A program made the position numbers and the translations under genes. From an archaeon (GTDB taxonomy: Archaea > Thermoproteota > Nitrososphaeria > Nitrososphaerales > Gagatemarchaeaceae), in assembly GCA_021786575.1 (NCBI GenBank), contig JAJYMY010000002.1:1-64000 (forward strand): 64,000 nt of DNA, in the 5' to 3' direction. This document shows, one piece after another, positions 8,358 to 16,844 of the stretch (position 1 is the first letter of the stretch; the number at the start of each line of letters is the position of its first letter). The notes beneath the pieces are model-generated. The model saw only the letters and a list, made by a program, of their open reading frames with translations, was not told the origin of the DNA and did no database searches.

Positions 8358-9002
8358 TCAGCGACACTTGGCGGCAGCGCCGCCAAGAATCCTCTGCACT
8401 TCGATGTCTTCCACCTGCCTGAAGTCTTCATAGAACTCTCCTATCGCAAGGAACGGTCCCGGGGTCGAAATGCAAACGACTTTTGTTCCATCCTCAGAAA
8501 GGGCCTGCACCGCATCCACTGGCGCCACCGGAACTGCCACGATTACTTCCTTAGGTCCCCGCTTCTTCACCGACATCACAGCCGCGCTCACCGAGCTCCC
8601 GGTGGCAATGCCGTCGTCCACTATGACCACCACTCTACCCTCAAGTCTAGGGTAGGGGGTTGACCCACGCAGCTTCTCCATCCTGTCCTTGATCTCTTCT
8701 CGCTTAAGACGAATCTGGTCATCGAGATACGCTGGGCTGGCTCCGAGTGACTCGGCCGCCTGCCTGTCCATCATCACATCGCCTTCTTGTGTAACCGCTC
8801 CGAGGGCATACTCAGGTTCCCCTGGCGCTTCGATTTTCCTGGTTACCACGACGTCCAGCGGGGCGTCCAGCGCCTTGGCCACTTCGTTCGCCACCACCAC
8901 CCCTCCCCTCGGTATCCCAAGCACGACCAAATCTTCGCCCCTCAGGTTCAGGAGGGCGCGCGCGAGTTTTTTCCCTGCATCCACCCTGTCCTTGTAGAGC
9001 AA
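8358..9002 (-). CDS. Phosphoribosyltransferase family protein
   Basis: 214 aa, type I phosphoribosyltransferase fold. The PRPP motif VVVIVDDGIATGSS is near residues 125-138, and VLGIPRGGVVVA near the N-terminus matches the family group that also includes stand-alone bacterial PRTases annotated with hydrolase neighbours. The substrate base cannot be read from the sequence. A TATA-like CAAATATC lies near 9033-9040, about 30 nt before the ATG at 9002. The structured RNA candidate ends just upstream of that promoter. Confidence 0.88.
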   Translation of the reverse strand: MLYKDRVDAGKKLARALLNLRGEDLVVLGIPRGGVVVANEVAKALDAPLDVVVTRKIEAPGEPEYALGAVTQEGDVMMDRQAAESLGASPAYLDDQIRLKREEIKDRMEKLRGSTPYPRLEGRVVVIVDDGIATGSSVSAAVMSVKKRGPKEVIVAVPVAPVDAVQALSEDGTKVVCISTPGPFLAIGEFYEDFRQVEDIEVQRILGGAAAKCR

Positions 9003-9046
9003 CCAAACTCCCCGCTTTAGGTAGGAACCTACTGATATTTGGTTGC

Positions 9047-9266
9047 CTCGCCCGGCTCTCAGGAGGGATGTGGCTTTCCTTCGACGGCGGCCTCGTAGCG
9101 TTCCTTCAGCGCCGCCGTCCCGGTTCGCCCTCGGTTTGGCCTTCGTGAAGTCCAGGTTTCCCCGGCTCTACGCGCCACCATCCCGCTCGCGGATGGTACC
9201 AGGCGCTAAGGCTTTCCCTGGCGCCTCTTCTTCTCCGCGAATCCATCCTTCTCCTGGCCGGACGAG
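9047..9266 (-). ncRNA. Candidate structured non-coding RNA with paired ends
   Basis: The 10 nt at 9257-9266 pair with those at 9047-9056 over their full length (one G-U), closing a 220-nt region; a second closing helix pairs GGATG/CATCC and GGAG/CTCC just inside. Between them I find four hairpins: 9202-9225 and 9152-9165 (both with GAAA-type tips when read on the minus strand), 9177-9197 (ACCATCC/GGGATGGT) and 9083-9119 (9-bp GACGGCGGC stem). The GNRA-like loops favour the minus strand. A TATA-like AATTAATATGC at 9288-9297 fits transcription from about 9266. I find no SRP helix-8, RNase P or B12-box signature. It could be a stand-alone RNA or a leader of the phosphoribosyltransferase gene. 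Confidence 0.55.
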
Positions 9267-9297
9267 TAAAATATAGAATACACGGTGCATATTAATT

Positions 9298-10340
9298 GCT
9301 TGACTCGATTCTCGATTTTGAGAAATGTGGCTCGCGAGCGGTCGTCACCTGGGCGCCAAAGAACTTTGTTATTGCCGCGTTACGGCCAGGTCTCTGACAC
9401 CCATACCACGCCAGATAATCGCTTCGGACCGGCGGAAATTACTAAGGTACAACTGTCTCTTCATGCGTGTACCACTACAGCAGATGCGCGGCTGAAACCA
9501 CCAGTTGGGCATTTTGCTTCAATCAGTGAATCTGGGTGCAATCTGTACAGTTCACGAAGATGATCGCATGGCTCTAGTCAATCGACCTATACACAAGACG
9601 GCCCGAGTGGTAGGCTGTAAAAGGCGCTCCGCGCTGGGGAATTGTCTCCTCCCCCACCACGAGTCGCGCTCAAACTCGCTGTACGAGTCATTCATAGACG
9701 AGACGTAGATTCAGTCATGAGGACTGGCCTAGAGAGAGACGTCATCCTTGGGCTCAAGCGCACTCCACCTAAGTTCACCGCTCCATTGGCCAGCCCAGAA
9801 GGAGATTCACACCTTCGGGAAACTCCGACGCCTAATGCCGGAGATCGCTGGTCAACAGAATATTCGCTCTTTGTCAGCAACAAGAGTCAAACTAGGATAA
9901 CAGCGACGCGCGACAGGAGAATGCCAGCTCTCTCGCTGTCGGCTCTGCCGATGGCCTGGGGTGCAGCTCGAGTCGACGCTGGTTACGCGCGAGGCTGGGA
10001 ATATTCCGGGCTGCCCTTAGGTCAGGGGCGGAGCCTTGTGCTCGCCAGAGCCCGGTGCGGTCAGGCGACCGCGCCCAGGGAAAGTGGAGGGGCGCAGGCA
10101 GGGTTGAGATGCTCGAAGGAGGAGGCACGCAGGAGGGCGGAAGGCCCTTCTTCGACCGAGCGGGGTGTGGAGCTCCATGCTTAGCACCACCTCGACCGAA
10201 GAGGAGCCTGAATCCCGAGCGCGGGCGGAATCTGGAGGGCTGATCGGCCACTGCTTTGCGGTCTGAAGCTGGAACAGGGCGTGGAAGGTTGACCTCATCT
10301 GGCACTGAACGGGCAGACGAAGGCAGCGAGGGGCGGCTTA
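9298..10340. other. Long intergenic region, no gene recognised
   Basis: About 1 kb without an ORF of convincing composition. The part 10010-10250 is GC-rich with several short hairpins (for example GCGGTC/GACCGC near 10070 and CCCG/CGGG near 10220), preceded by the palindrome GGAATATTCC at 9998-10007. I looked for SRP RNA (GGAA tip plus AGCAG strand) and did not find it. Confidence 0.4.
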
Positions 10341-10370
10341 GTCCTTAATTACATCCTACAACAACACATC

Positions 10371-10709
10371 ATGTTCATGAGCGTCACGAGGGCCCAGAAC
10401 GGGGACGCAGTCTCCGTCCACTATGTCGGAAAGTTCCTTGGCGGGAAGGTCTTTGATACGAGTATGAGGGCCGAAGCAATCAAGTCGGGCCTGTTCAGTC
10501 CGGCACGAGACTACAAGCCCCTCCAAGTTGTGCTCGGCCAGCACCAGGTGATAAGCGGCTTCGAGGAGGCTCTCATAGGCATGCAGGTGAACGAGACGAA
10601 GGAGATAACGCTCCCACCAGAAAAGGCATACGGAAAGACAGGCAGGCATCCCATGTCGGGGAAGACACTCCAGTTCAAGCTCCTCGTGACGAACATCAAG
10701 AGACCCTGA
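10371..10709 (+). CDS. Short FKBP-type peptidyl-prolyl isomerase
   Basis: Catalyses cis-trans isomerisation of prolyl bonds and acts as a folding helper in the cytosol. 112 aa with VSVHYVGKF, GKVFDTS, VISGFEEALIGM and LPPEKAYG, all typical of FKBP. The SlyD-type insert-in-flap chaperone domain, normally about 50 residues after PEKAYG, is replaced by a short loop, so this is a minimal FKBP with a longer bulge segment (SGLFSPARDYKP). TATA at 10344-10353; the start is ATG 10371 or ATG 10377. Confidence 0.92.
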   Translation: MFMSVTRAQNGDAVSVHYVGKFLGGKVFDTSMRAEAIKSGLFSPARDYKPLQVVLGQHQVISGFEEALIGMQVNETKEITLPPEKAYGKTGRHPMSGKTLQFKLLVTNIKRP

Positions 10710-10809
10710 CACCGCCTGCGATCAGGATTCTAGCACTAATGTCTCATTATGCATTTCCGCTTGACCATGAAACTATTTACCACCGAGGGCACCGCCCAGG
10801 CGCTTAGAG

Positions 10810-11091
10810 ATGGCAAAAAGATCGTTCATTATAGACACCGGCACCGAGCAGATTCCCGTGGAAGGGCACGCTCACCAGAACGTGGCGGTGAAGTACCTCA
10901 TGAAGCGCCGGCGGAGCCTGATATTCACCAAGGATCAGGCCAAGGTCGAGAAACTGTTCTCTGAGGTTCCGAAGCAGATAAGCATCATCGGTGCGAACGT
11001 CACCAAGACGTACAAAATCACTTGGGAGAGAGTGAGTACAGGGGAGTTTGCCGGCGCTAGGTTCACTTTCACGCTGGACGAGGTCAAGTAG
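10810..11091 (+). CDS. Conserved hypothetical protein, 93 aa
   Basis: Small soluble protein rich in basic residues and short strands (SFIIDTGTEQIPVEGHAH, KYLMKRRRSLIF, ARFTFTLDEVK). No recognised family. ATTTACC 30-39 nt before the ATG may be its TATA element. Codon use looks genuine. Confidence 0.6.
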   Translation: MAKRSFIIDTGTEQIPVEGHAHQNVAVKYLMKRRRSLIFTKDQAKVEKLFSEVPKQISIIGANVTKTYKITWERVSTGEFAGARFTFTLDEVK

Positions 11092-11127
11092 GATAACCTT
11101 TAGTCCAGGACCGTCTAAGAATCTCCC

Positions 11128-11322
11128 ATGGCGCCCGGTTCCAAACGTGACGCGTACAGCGACGCCATAGACAAGGTTCGTTCGCAGCACCTAGGGTCTG
11201 TGAAGCAAGCGAAATTGACCGTCGAATGCCCCAGATGCGGTACCAGGCAAATCATCATAGATGCACCCGGCATGAGGGTGTGTGGTAAATGCGGGTTTGA
11301 ATTCAGACCATTGCGCCGCTGA
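11128..11322 (+). CDS. Small zinc-ribbon protein, 64 aa
   Basis: The C-terminal half is a CxxC ... CxxC zinc ribbon (ECPRCGT and VCGKCGF) after a basic N-terminal tail. Such ribbons bind nucleic acid or protein partners. No further function can be read. It follows the 93-aa gene in the same direction, 36 nt apart. Confidence 0.65.
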   Translation: MAPGSKRDAYSDAIDKVRSQHLGSVKQAKLTVECPRCGTRQIIIDAPGMRVCGKCGFEFRPLRR

Positions 11323-11369
11323 ATGGGTTGCCAACCGCATAACCTGGCGCTTAGGCTTATGTATCTGCG

Positions 11370-11831
11370 ATGTCAAGCACTGGTGTCTTGACAAAGCCTC
11401 CCAGGCCTGCGGGAATCGCAATCCTAGCGATTTTAGAGATTCTCGGGGGCTTGATCGTGCTTCTCCTCGGCGTAGGAGTGGCGGTGATAAGTGGGTCGCT
11501 CTTCTCGGCCCTCGGTCTCGCTCTCCCAGCAGGGATAGGGGTAGCTCTCGGGGGGATAGTGGCCGTATTCGGGATTCTGGGGTTGCTTGTGGGCTGGGGT
11601 CTTTGGACCGGAAGGGGCTGGGCGAGGGTACTAGCTATCATTCTGTCTGGCATCGGCGTCCTAGCCAGCTTAGCGAGCCTCGCATTGGGCTCTGTCGCAA
11701 GTATATTGGGTTTAGTCATCGACGGCGCCATACTATGGTATCTGTTCCGTCCGAACGTGAAGGCCTTCTTCGGGGGCGCCCAGACCACGCCTCTCCAGCA
11801 AACCTCGTCTCCTCCAACCACGACAACCTGA
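11370..11831 (+). CDS. Small integral membrane protein, 153 aa
   Basis: Four hydrophobic segments (about 14-38, 45-80, 89-110, 112-128) separated by very short loops, glycine-rich, with a Ser/Thr/Pro-rich C-terminal tail. The pattern suits a small multi-pass membrane protein of the DUF2127-like or Tic20-like kind, but I do not recognise a family motif. Confidence 0.65.
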   Translation: MSSTGVLTKPPRPAGIAILAILEILGGLIVLLLGVGVAVISGSLFSALGLALPAGIGVALGGIVAVFGILGLLVGWGLWTGRGWARVLAIILSGIGVLASLASLALGSVASILGLVIDGAILWYLFRPNVKAFFGGAQTTPLQQTSSPPTTTT

Positions 11832-11909
11832 TCCGGAAACGCTCTCCTGCCAGAATGACCCGTTACAAGTAGCCGTGGGTGCGTCTTCACTCTCCGGCGT
11901 CGCCTTAAG

Positions 11910-12131
11910 CTACTTCTTTCTCTTCCAGGCCTGGGCCCTCTTGCAGAACTCCTCGGCTTCGTTCGCTGCCTTGTCGCAGTGCTCATAATGCTGCACTATC
12001 TCTCGGAGGAGCTCCTCAATGGGCGTCGGTGCTCCAGGGCACTCTGAGTCCAACTGGGACCTTATCTCCATCAAAGGCTGCCAGACTCCGCTCGGGATGA
12101 CGACGGGAACCCCCTGCTTGCTCGCGGTCAT
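11910..12131 (-). CDS. Small hypothetical protein downstream of the zinc-ribbon gene
   Basis: 73 aa from the ATG at 12131 (an upstream start at 12218 would overlap the previous gene). The sequence reads VPVVIPSGVWQPLMEIRSQL followed by an acidic helix and a Lys-rich end. Last gene of the reverse-strand cluster 11910-14850. No recognised family. Confidence 0.5.
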   Translation of the reverse strand: MTASKQGVPVVIPSGVWQPLMEIRSQLDSECPGAPTPIEELLREIVQHYEHCDKAANEAEEFCKRAQAWKRKK

Positions 12132-12174
12132 GGCTGGCGGGTTGCTCCCCTCGTATTTCTGGGTTAGGCGCACC

Positions 12175-13194
12175 CTAGAGTCCAATGCTGTTGATGACGC
12201 CGCCCGAGTTCGCGTCAATCACCAGCACGATCTTCCCGTTCTTGTGCTGGTACCTCGCGAACCAGACAGGGGCGTGCAGCAGTTCGGCTTCACCAACATC
12301 AGACTCTGTCGTAAGCTTTTGGATCATGTGGTGCGCGGCGTGGGCCTTCTGTGACTGCAGCTGGTCCACCAAGGTCTTGGCTTGAATCTTGGCTACCTCC
12401 TCCCCGACATCCCCGTTGAGAACCTTAATCCCCTTCACCTTCGTCTCGTCGAACACCACCCTGTCGGCCAAGTTGAACTGATAGTCTTTGGGCTGGTAAT
12501 CCGTGAGGGCCTTCAGGCCAACTATGGGGAAGTTGTAGTCGTTGTCCATCTGGTAGGCCCTGCTGTTCCCCTGGCCGCCCCCTCCGCCGAACCCCCCTCC
12601 TCCCATCATCGTCCCCAGCATCATACCAGTGAACAAACCCCCTCCGCCGAACCCTCTGTCCCTCCCACCTCCTAGGGCTCCACCCATTATCCCTGCCAAG
12701 GCCGCTGTGGTAGCTATCTGGCCGGCTTCGGCCGCCATGTCGACCGCTACCAGCGAGGTCCTGGCAGAGACAGGCAACAGCCAATATGGGACAAGAGCTA
12801 GGTTGACTTCTTCCACAGTAGACGACTCCTGAAGATGACGGTGGAGGAGTCCCCTGTCCATGAGCCCATGGAGCTCCTTCATCAACTCGTCCTGTTGAGA
12901 TATCTTGACGGGGAGCATCGTGTGCTTATCAATGCTCTTCCACCCTTGGTTCCCCAGGGAGACACTGCTCCCGCAATACTCACAGGTAATGAACATCTCG
13001 CCGAACTTGGGGGCTATCGGCGCCCCACAGCTGGGACACTTCAGTGAGGTTGCGCTGGTGGGAGCTATGATATCTTGTCGAGCGGGTGTGGTCTGTGACA
13101 CCACCTGTGACGTCTGGCTGACCTTCGTGCCACACTTAGAACAGAACTCAGCGTCGTCAGGTACCTGAGCCCCGCACTTTTGACAAAACATCAA
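12175..13194 (-). CDS. Double zinc-ribbon protein with Gly-rich linker
   Basis: 339 aa. First zinc ribbon at residues 4-24 (FCQKCG ... FCSKCG), a second at 50-80 (CPSCGAP ... CEYCGSS). A middle domain is followed by a glycine-rich stretch (about 195-225) and a C-terminal alpha/beta region with LLHAPVWFARY. This resembles zinc-ribbon proteins of the YdjG type that accompany SPFH proteins in bacteria. It starts 7 nt after the SPFH gene, so the two are co-transcribed. Function is unknown; a membrane-associated adaptor is my inference. Confidence 0.8.
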   Translation of the reverse strand: MMFCQKCGAQVPDDAEFCSKCGTKVSQTSQVVSQTTPARQDIIAPTSATSLKCPSCGAPIAPKFGEMFITCEYCGSSVSLGNQGWKSIDKHTMLPVKISQQDELMKELHGLMDRGLLHRHLQESSTVEEVNLALVPYWLLPVSARTSLVAVDMAAEAGQIATTAALAGIMGGALGGGRDRGFGGGGLFTGMMLGTMMGGGGFGGGGGQGNSRAYQMDNDYNFPIVGLKALTDYQPKDYQFNLADRVVFDETKVKGIKVLNGDVGEEVAKIQAKTLVDQLQSQKAHAAHHMIQKLTTESDVGEAELLHAPVWFARYQHKNGKIVLVIDANSGGVINSIGL

Positions 13195-13201
13195 GATTCA
13201 C

Positions 13202-14296
13202 CTAAAGCTTTGTCCCACAGTTGTTGCAGAACTTGGCTCCGGCTGCTGTCGGGCTACCGCAGTTCGGGCAGAATTTGCTCGTCCCCGCCGCGGCCGGTGG
13301 GCCCTGTGGCCCGGGTATGGTGGCTCCGCAGTTCGGACAGAACTTCGCTGCAGCTGAAATCAGAGAACCACAGTTAGGACAGCTCCTCTGATTCATGGCT
13401 TGACCCATCCCTTGAGCCATCTGTCCTCCAATCGCCCCTCCTGCGCCGATTCCCGCGCCGAGACCAGCGAACATCCCTGCCCCACCACTCGTGTTCTTCG
13501 CCGCATCATCGATGGCCCTTCCAGTCTGGTATTGCATGAAGTTGACTCCGAGAACCTGCATCTCTGACCTAGTGTCAATCGCCTTCTGGACCTCATCGGG
13601 GAGGCTGATGGTTAGCCCCGAAACCTTGTTGATCTCTATCCCATACTGGCCGAGGTGGTCAGGTCCTGACGCGAGCACCTCCTGCTCTATGTTCATGAGG
13701 TTTGCCGCAAGGTCAGTGACCTTCAACCCCTGCTGCTTCATCTTCCCCAAGGCGTTGTACACGAGGATGACCAACTGCTCTTTCACCCTCCCTTCAACGT
13801 CGTCTGAAGTGTCCGCGCCGAAGGTTCCCACGAACTGGTTGATAAAAAGCTCGGGGGACGAGATCTTCCATCTGTATTCACCAAACACCCTTAGGTTGAT
13901 TATCCCAAAGGTCGGGTCGGTAAACTGGTAAGGCTGGGTGCTCCCGAACTTCCCATCAAGGTATCTCTTCGGGATGAAGTAGACCTCGGCCCACTGAGTG
14001 ACTCCAGTGAAGAACTTCAGGAGGTTACCCACCACTGGTGCGTTGAAGTCGGTCAGCGCGTACCTGTTGGGCTGGTCGAAGTATGCCAGCGCCTTCCCGT
14101 CCCGGTAGAACACCGCAATCTCATCCTCCCTCACCACGACGTTGTCATTGAGCCTTATCTGGCGGGGTGCCTTCCAGAGGACGTTATACACCCCTGGCGC
14201 GGGCTGCTTGTCCTTGTCGTCCCAAGCAAACGTAGTGGATCCGAATACGCTTCCTCCTGTCGCGGGGACCGCTTCGCTCTTCTTCCCGAACACCAT
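13202..14296 (-). CDS. SPFH (band 7) domain protein with two C-terminal zinc ribbons
   Basis: 364 aa from the ATG at 14296; the longer frame would overlap the upstream gene. Residues 20-260 form an SPFH domain of the YdjI group (bacterial members sit in Psp-type operons). A Gly/Ala-rich linker leads to two CxxC-CxxC ribbons (CPNCGSL ... CPNCGAT and CPNCGSP ... CNNCGTK). There is no transmembrane helix, so membrane contact would be peripheral. Second gene of a three- or four-gene operon. Confidence 0.85.
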   Translation of the reverse strand: MVFGKKSEAVPATGGSVFGSTTFAWDDKDKQPAPGVYNVLWKAPRQIRLNDNVVVREDEIAVFYRDGKALAYFDQPNRYALTDFNAPVVGNLLKFFTGVTQWAEVYFIPKRYLDGKFGSTQPYQFTDPTFGIINLRVFGEYRWKISSPELFINQFVGTFGADTSDDVEGRVKEQLVILVYNALGKMKQQGLKVTDLAANLMNIEQEVLASGPDHLGQYGIEINKVSGLTISLPDEVQKAIDTRSEMQVLGVNFMQYQTGRAIDDAAKNTSGGAGMFAGLGAGIGAGGAIGGQMAQGMGQAMNQRSCPNCGSLISAAAKFCPNCGATIPGPQGPPAAAGTSKFCPNCGSPTAAGAKFCNNCGTKL

Positions 14297-14301
14297 GATG
14301 C

Positions 14302-14850
14302 TCACCGGCCGAGGGCTATGCCCTCTATCGTCTCCATCCTCTGAGCCCACTTCTGCCTGATATCAGCCACTTCCCGGACTAACCCGCCCGTCGTCGCTTG
14401 TATTGCGTTGGGGGCGGCGCCGTCATACACCAACTTCTCTGGCGACGTCGCCTCATCCAGTCGGAGCACCGCAGTAACGAACGAGTAATCATAGTCGTAA
14501 AGCTTGTTCAGCTTGTCGTCGGTGATTTGAATCGGAGCTACCCAGCCTGCGTACCCCTGCCCAGCGTGCCGCACTTCACCGCTGAGCGTCTGCACTTGAG
14601 TGATAAGTGACCCGACATTCGTCAAGTTGGTGAAGTCACCGCTAGAAGCAATCTGCTTTCTTAGTTGCTGAAGATTGTCCCTCACCTTATCGAGTCTGTC
14701 GGCCACCTGGTTCCTAAGTAACTCGTCTGAGACCCTGATGTCCTCCTTGTTCCTGTATCCCCTGAGGCCAGGTATGAGTAGCTCCAATTTCTTCGCTATG
14801 CCCCTGTTGGCTTCCACCTGCTGCCTGACGTCCGGGCTACCCTGAGACAA
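14302..14850 (-). CDS. Helical protein heading the SPFH operon
   Basis: Predicted all-helical, about 182 aa from a TTG at 14850 (a GTG at 14871 is too close to the TATA element at 14880-14889). The segment GLRGYRNKEDIRVSDELLR matches a widespread short domain with the pattern GYxxKE..R..D..LR that occurs beside SPFH genes. It lies 5 nt upstream of the SPFH gene and occupies the place that PspA has in the Bacillus ydjFGHI operon, but it is not PspA. Role inferred: partner of the SPFH protein. Confidence 0.7.
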   Translation of the reverse strand: MSQGSPDVRQQVEANRGIAKKLELLIPGLRGYRNKEDIRVSDELLRNQVADRLDKVRDNLQQLRKQIASSGDFTNLTNVGSLITQVQTLSGEVRHAGQGYAGWVAPIQITDDKLNKLYDYDYSFVTAVLRLDEATSPEKLVYDGAAPNAIQATTGGLVREVADIRQKWAQRMETIEGIALGR

Positions 14851-14879
14851 AGACCTACAGGTCTTGACCACTCTTCCAT

Positions 14880-14890
14880 CTAAATAAATA
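14880..14890. promoter_or_regulatory. Shared TATA element between SPFH operon and DUF72 gene
   Basis: CTAAATAAATA is TATA-like in both directions. It lies 30-40 nt before the TTG at 14850 on the minus strand and about 40 nt before the ATG at 14929 on the plus strand. Its overlap with the ATG at 14890 argues that this upstream ATG is not used. Confidence 0.45.
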
Positions 14891-14928
14891 TGGCGAACGT
14901 TTACCGTCCGTGGGAGCAGTCTACTCTC

Positions 14929-15732
14929 ATGGACCTAGGTAAAATCAGGGTCGGATGCAGCGGATGGTCCTACAAAGACTGGGACGGTATATTCTATCCA
15001 CATGGGATGGCTACCAAGGACTACCTCTCCTTCTACTCCAACGTCTTCGATTGCGTCGAGGTCGACTCCAGTTTCTACAGGATTCCAAACCAGTTCATGG
15101 TCAGCCAATGGAGGAGCAACACGCCCGCAGGATTCGGCTTCTCGCCCAAGCTCCCAAAGAAGATAACCCACGAGAAGAAGCTCAAGGACTCCGAGTCCAC
15201 GCTCGTCTACTTCTATAGCGTAATGAGAAAGCTGAAAGACAAGCTTGGCCCGATAGCAATACAACTCCCGCCCTCCGTCAAGCTCAGTACTCACCAGGAA
15301 GTTATGAAGGAATTCCTCTCTCAGCTCAGTCCCGAGTTCAAGCACGCCATAGAATTCCGCCACAAATCTTGGTTCACCCCGGAGGTCTACTCGCTTCTGA
15401 CGAAGAACAACGTCGCTATGGTATGGACGCTGAACCAGTATGTCGAGAGCCCCCCTGTGGTGACCGCAGACTTCGCCTATCTCAGGATGGTTGGGGACAG
15501 GGAGATTACTGAGTTCACAGGGGTGCAGAAGGACAGGTCGGGGGACCTGGCTCGATGGGCGGAAGCGGTCAAGGACAACGCCGGGAAGTTCGAATCAGGT
15601 TACGTCTTCTTCAACAACCATTTCGCAGGCTTTAGCCCTGAATCAGCCAACGAATTCCGCAGGCTCCTTGGATTGATGGAGCTCGACTGGAATGCCCAGG
15701 GGCACGAGCAGCAGACGCTGTTCGGGCAGTAG
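14929..15732 (+). CDS. DUF72 family protein
   Basis: 267 aa from the ATG at 14929 (MDLGKIRVGCSGWSYKDW); DUF72 proteins start just before the GxSGWSY motif, and the upstream ATG at 14890 falls in the TATA element. Typical later motifs are VDSSFYRIP, FSPKLPKKITHEKKL, IQLPPS, EFRHKSW and YVFFNNHFAG. The fold is a TIM barrel; the biochemical role is unknown, though some members neighbour DNA-repair genes. Here it sits 7 nt upstream of dinB, which suggests co-transcription. Confidence 0.9.
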   Translation: MDLGKIRVGCSGWSYKDWDGIFYPHGMATKDYLSFYSNVFDCVEVDSSFYRIPNQFMVSQWRSNTPAGFGFSPKLPKKITHEKKLKDSESTLVYFYSVMRKLKDKLGPIAIQLPPSVKLSTHQEVMKEFLSQLSPEFKHAIEFRHKSWFTPEVYSLLTKNNVAMVWTLNQYVESPPVVTADFAYLRMVGDREITEFTGVQKDRSGDLARWAEAVKDNAGKFESGYVFFNNHFAGFSPESANEFRRLLGLMELDWNAQGHEQQTLFGQ

Positions 15733-15739
15733 CTGACAC

Positions 15740-16831
15740 ATGCAGTCTCAACGCCGGACCATACTTCACGTCGACTTGGACGCATTCTACGTCTCCGTGG
15801 AGGCGAGGGGACGTCCAGATCTGAAGGGACTCCCAATGGTCGTCGGGGCTGACCCAGAGGGTGGCAAGGGGAGAGGCGTAGTCATCGCCTGCTCCTACGA
15901 GGCCAGGAAGTTTGGGCTTCGTTCAGGGATGCCTATCACCCAAGCCTACAGGTTATGCCCGCAGGCGATATACGTCCGGCCGAATTGGGGGCTCTATGAG
16001 CGCGCATCGGAAGAAGTGATGGCTACTCTGAGGGTCTTCGCCGACAGGTTCGAGCAGGCCAGTATAGACGAGGCGTATCTCGACGTCACCAGCAGGGCGG
16101 TAGACGAACGCGCAGCTACCTTCCTCGGCGCAGAGGTCAAGAAGGCAGTAATGGAGAAGCATGGCCTCAGCTGTTCTATAGGGATAGCGCCAAACAAGTC
16201 TTCTGCAAAGATCGCCTCAGACAGTAGCAAACCTGACGGCATGACGATTGTCCCCCTCGGAGGTGTGCGGGGGTTTCTTGCCCCATTCCCAGTGGGGGCC
16301 GTCCCCGGCATCGGTCCCAAGACTCGCGAATTCTTGAGTGAAAAGGGCATCACGACCATCGCCCAACTCCAGCAGCTTGAGGGGCGACAGCTTCTCTCTT
16401 GGTTTGGTAAGAACGGCGTTTGGCTCTGGGGGGTCATCCACGGAGAGGAGGCTGTGGAGGTAAGGCAGCAAGACCTTCCGAAATCGCTCAGCGTGGAGCG
16501 GACGTTCAAGGAGGACGTCAGCGACTTCAAAGAAGTGAGGAGAGAGGCAGCAGACGGCGCAGCAGAGCTTATGCGGAGGGTGAAGTCTGCGGGCTACTCC
16601 TACCGAGTGGCCGGCATAAAAATCAGGTTCCACGGGTTCGAGACACACACCAGGGAACGGACCCTAGTAAGCCATACCGACAGTGAAGACCCCTTACTCG
16701 AGAACGTTGACAGGTTACTGGACGAGTTTGAGACGAAGGGGAAGCGAATACGTCTGGTAGGGGTCAGGGTGGCAGACATTCGACGCTCTTCTTCAGGTCG
16801 CTATAGCCTGGATGACTGGGTCGAAACGTGA
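15740..16831 (+). CDS. dinB: DNA polymerase IV (Y-family, Dpo4/DinB)
   Basis: Translesion polymerase of 363 aa. The palm has LHVDLDAFYVSVE with the first metal Asp, and SIDEAYLDV with the second Asp and Glu. The YEARKFGLRSGM segment and the helix-hairpin-helix thumb (VGAVPGIGPKT) are present, and the little-finger domain follows. It binds damaged templates and the sliding clamp. It follows the DUF72 gene by 7 nt, so the two are probably one operon. Confidence 0.96.
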   Translation: MQSQRRTILHVDLDAFYVSVEARGRPDLKGLPMVVGADPEGGKGRGVVIACSYEARKFGLRSGMPITQAYRLCPQAIYVRPNWGLYERASEEVMATLRVFADRFEQASIDEAYLDVTSRAVDERAATFLGAEVKKAVMEKHGLSCSIGIAPNKSSAKIASDSSKPDGMTIVPLGGVRGFLAPFPVGAVPGIGPKTREFLSEKGITTIAQLQQLEGRQLLSWFGKNGVWLWGVIHGEEAVEVRQQDLPKSLSVERTFKEDVSDFKEVRREAADGAAELMRRVKSAGYSYRVAGIKIRFHGFETHTRERTLVSHTDSEDPLLENVDRLLDEFETKGKRIRLVGVRVADIRRSSSGRYSLDDWVET

Positions 16832-16844
16832 GTTGTCTCTGTCC

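Noticed and set aside
9642-10184. 180-codon plus-strand ORF
   Set aside because: Composition is Arg/Pro/Ser-rich and alternates with open frames on the other strand, as expected in GC-rich non-coding DNA; no motif.
10010-10250. SRP RNA
   Set aside because: A GGGC-GGAA-GCCC tip near 10139 resembles helix 8, but the AGCAG strand and paired ends are missing.
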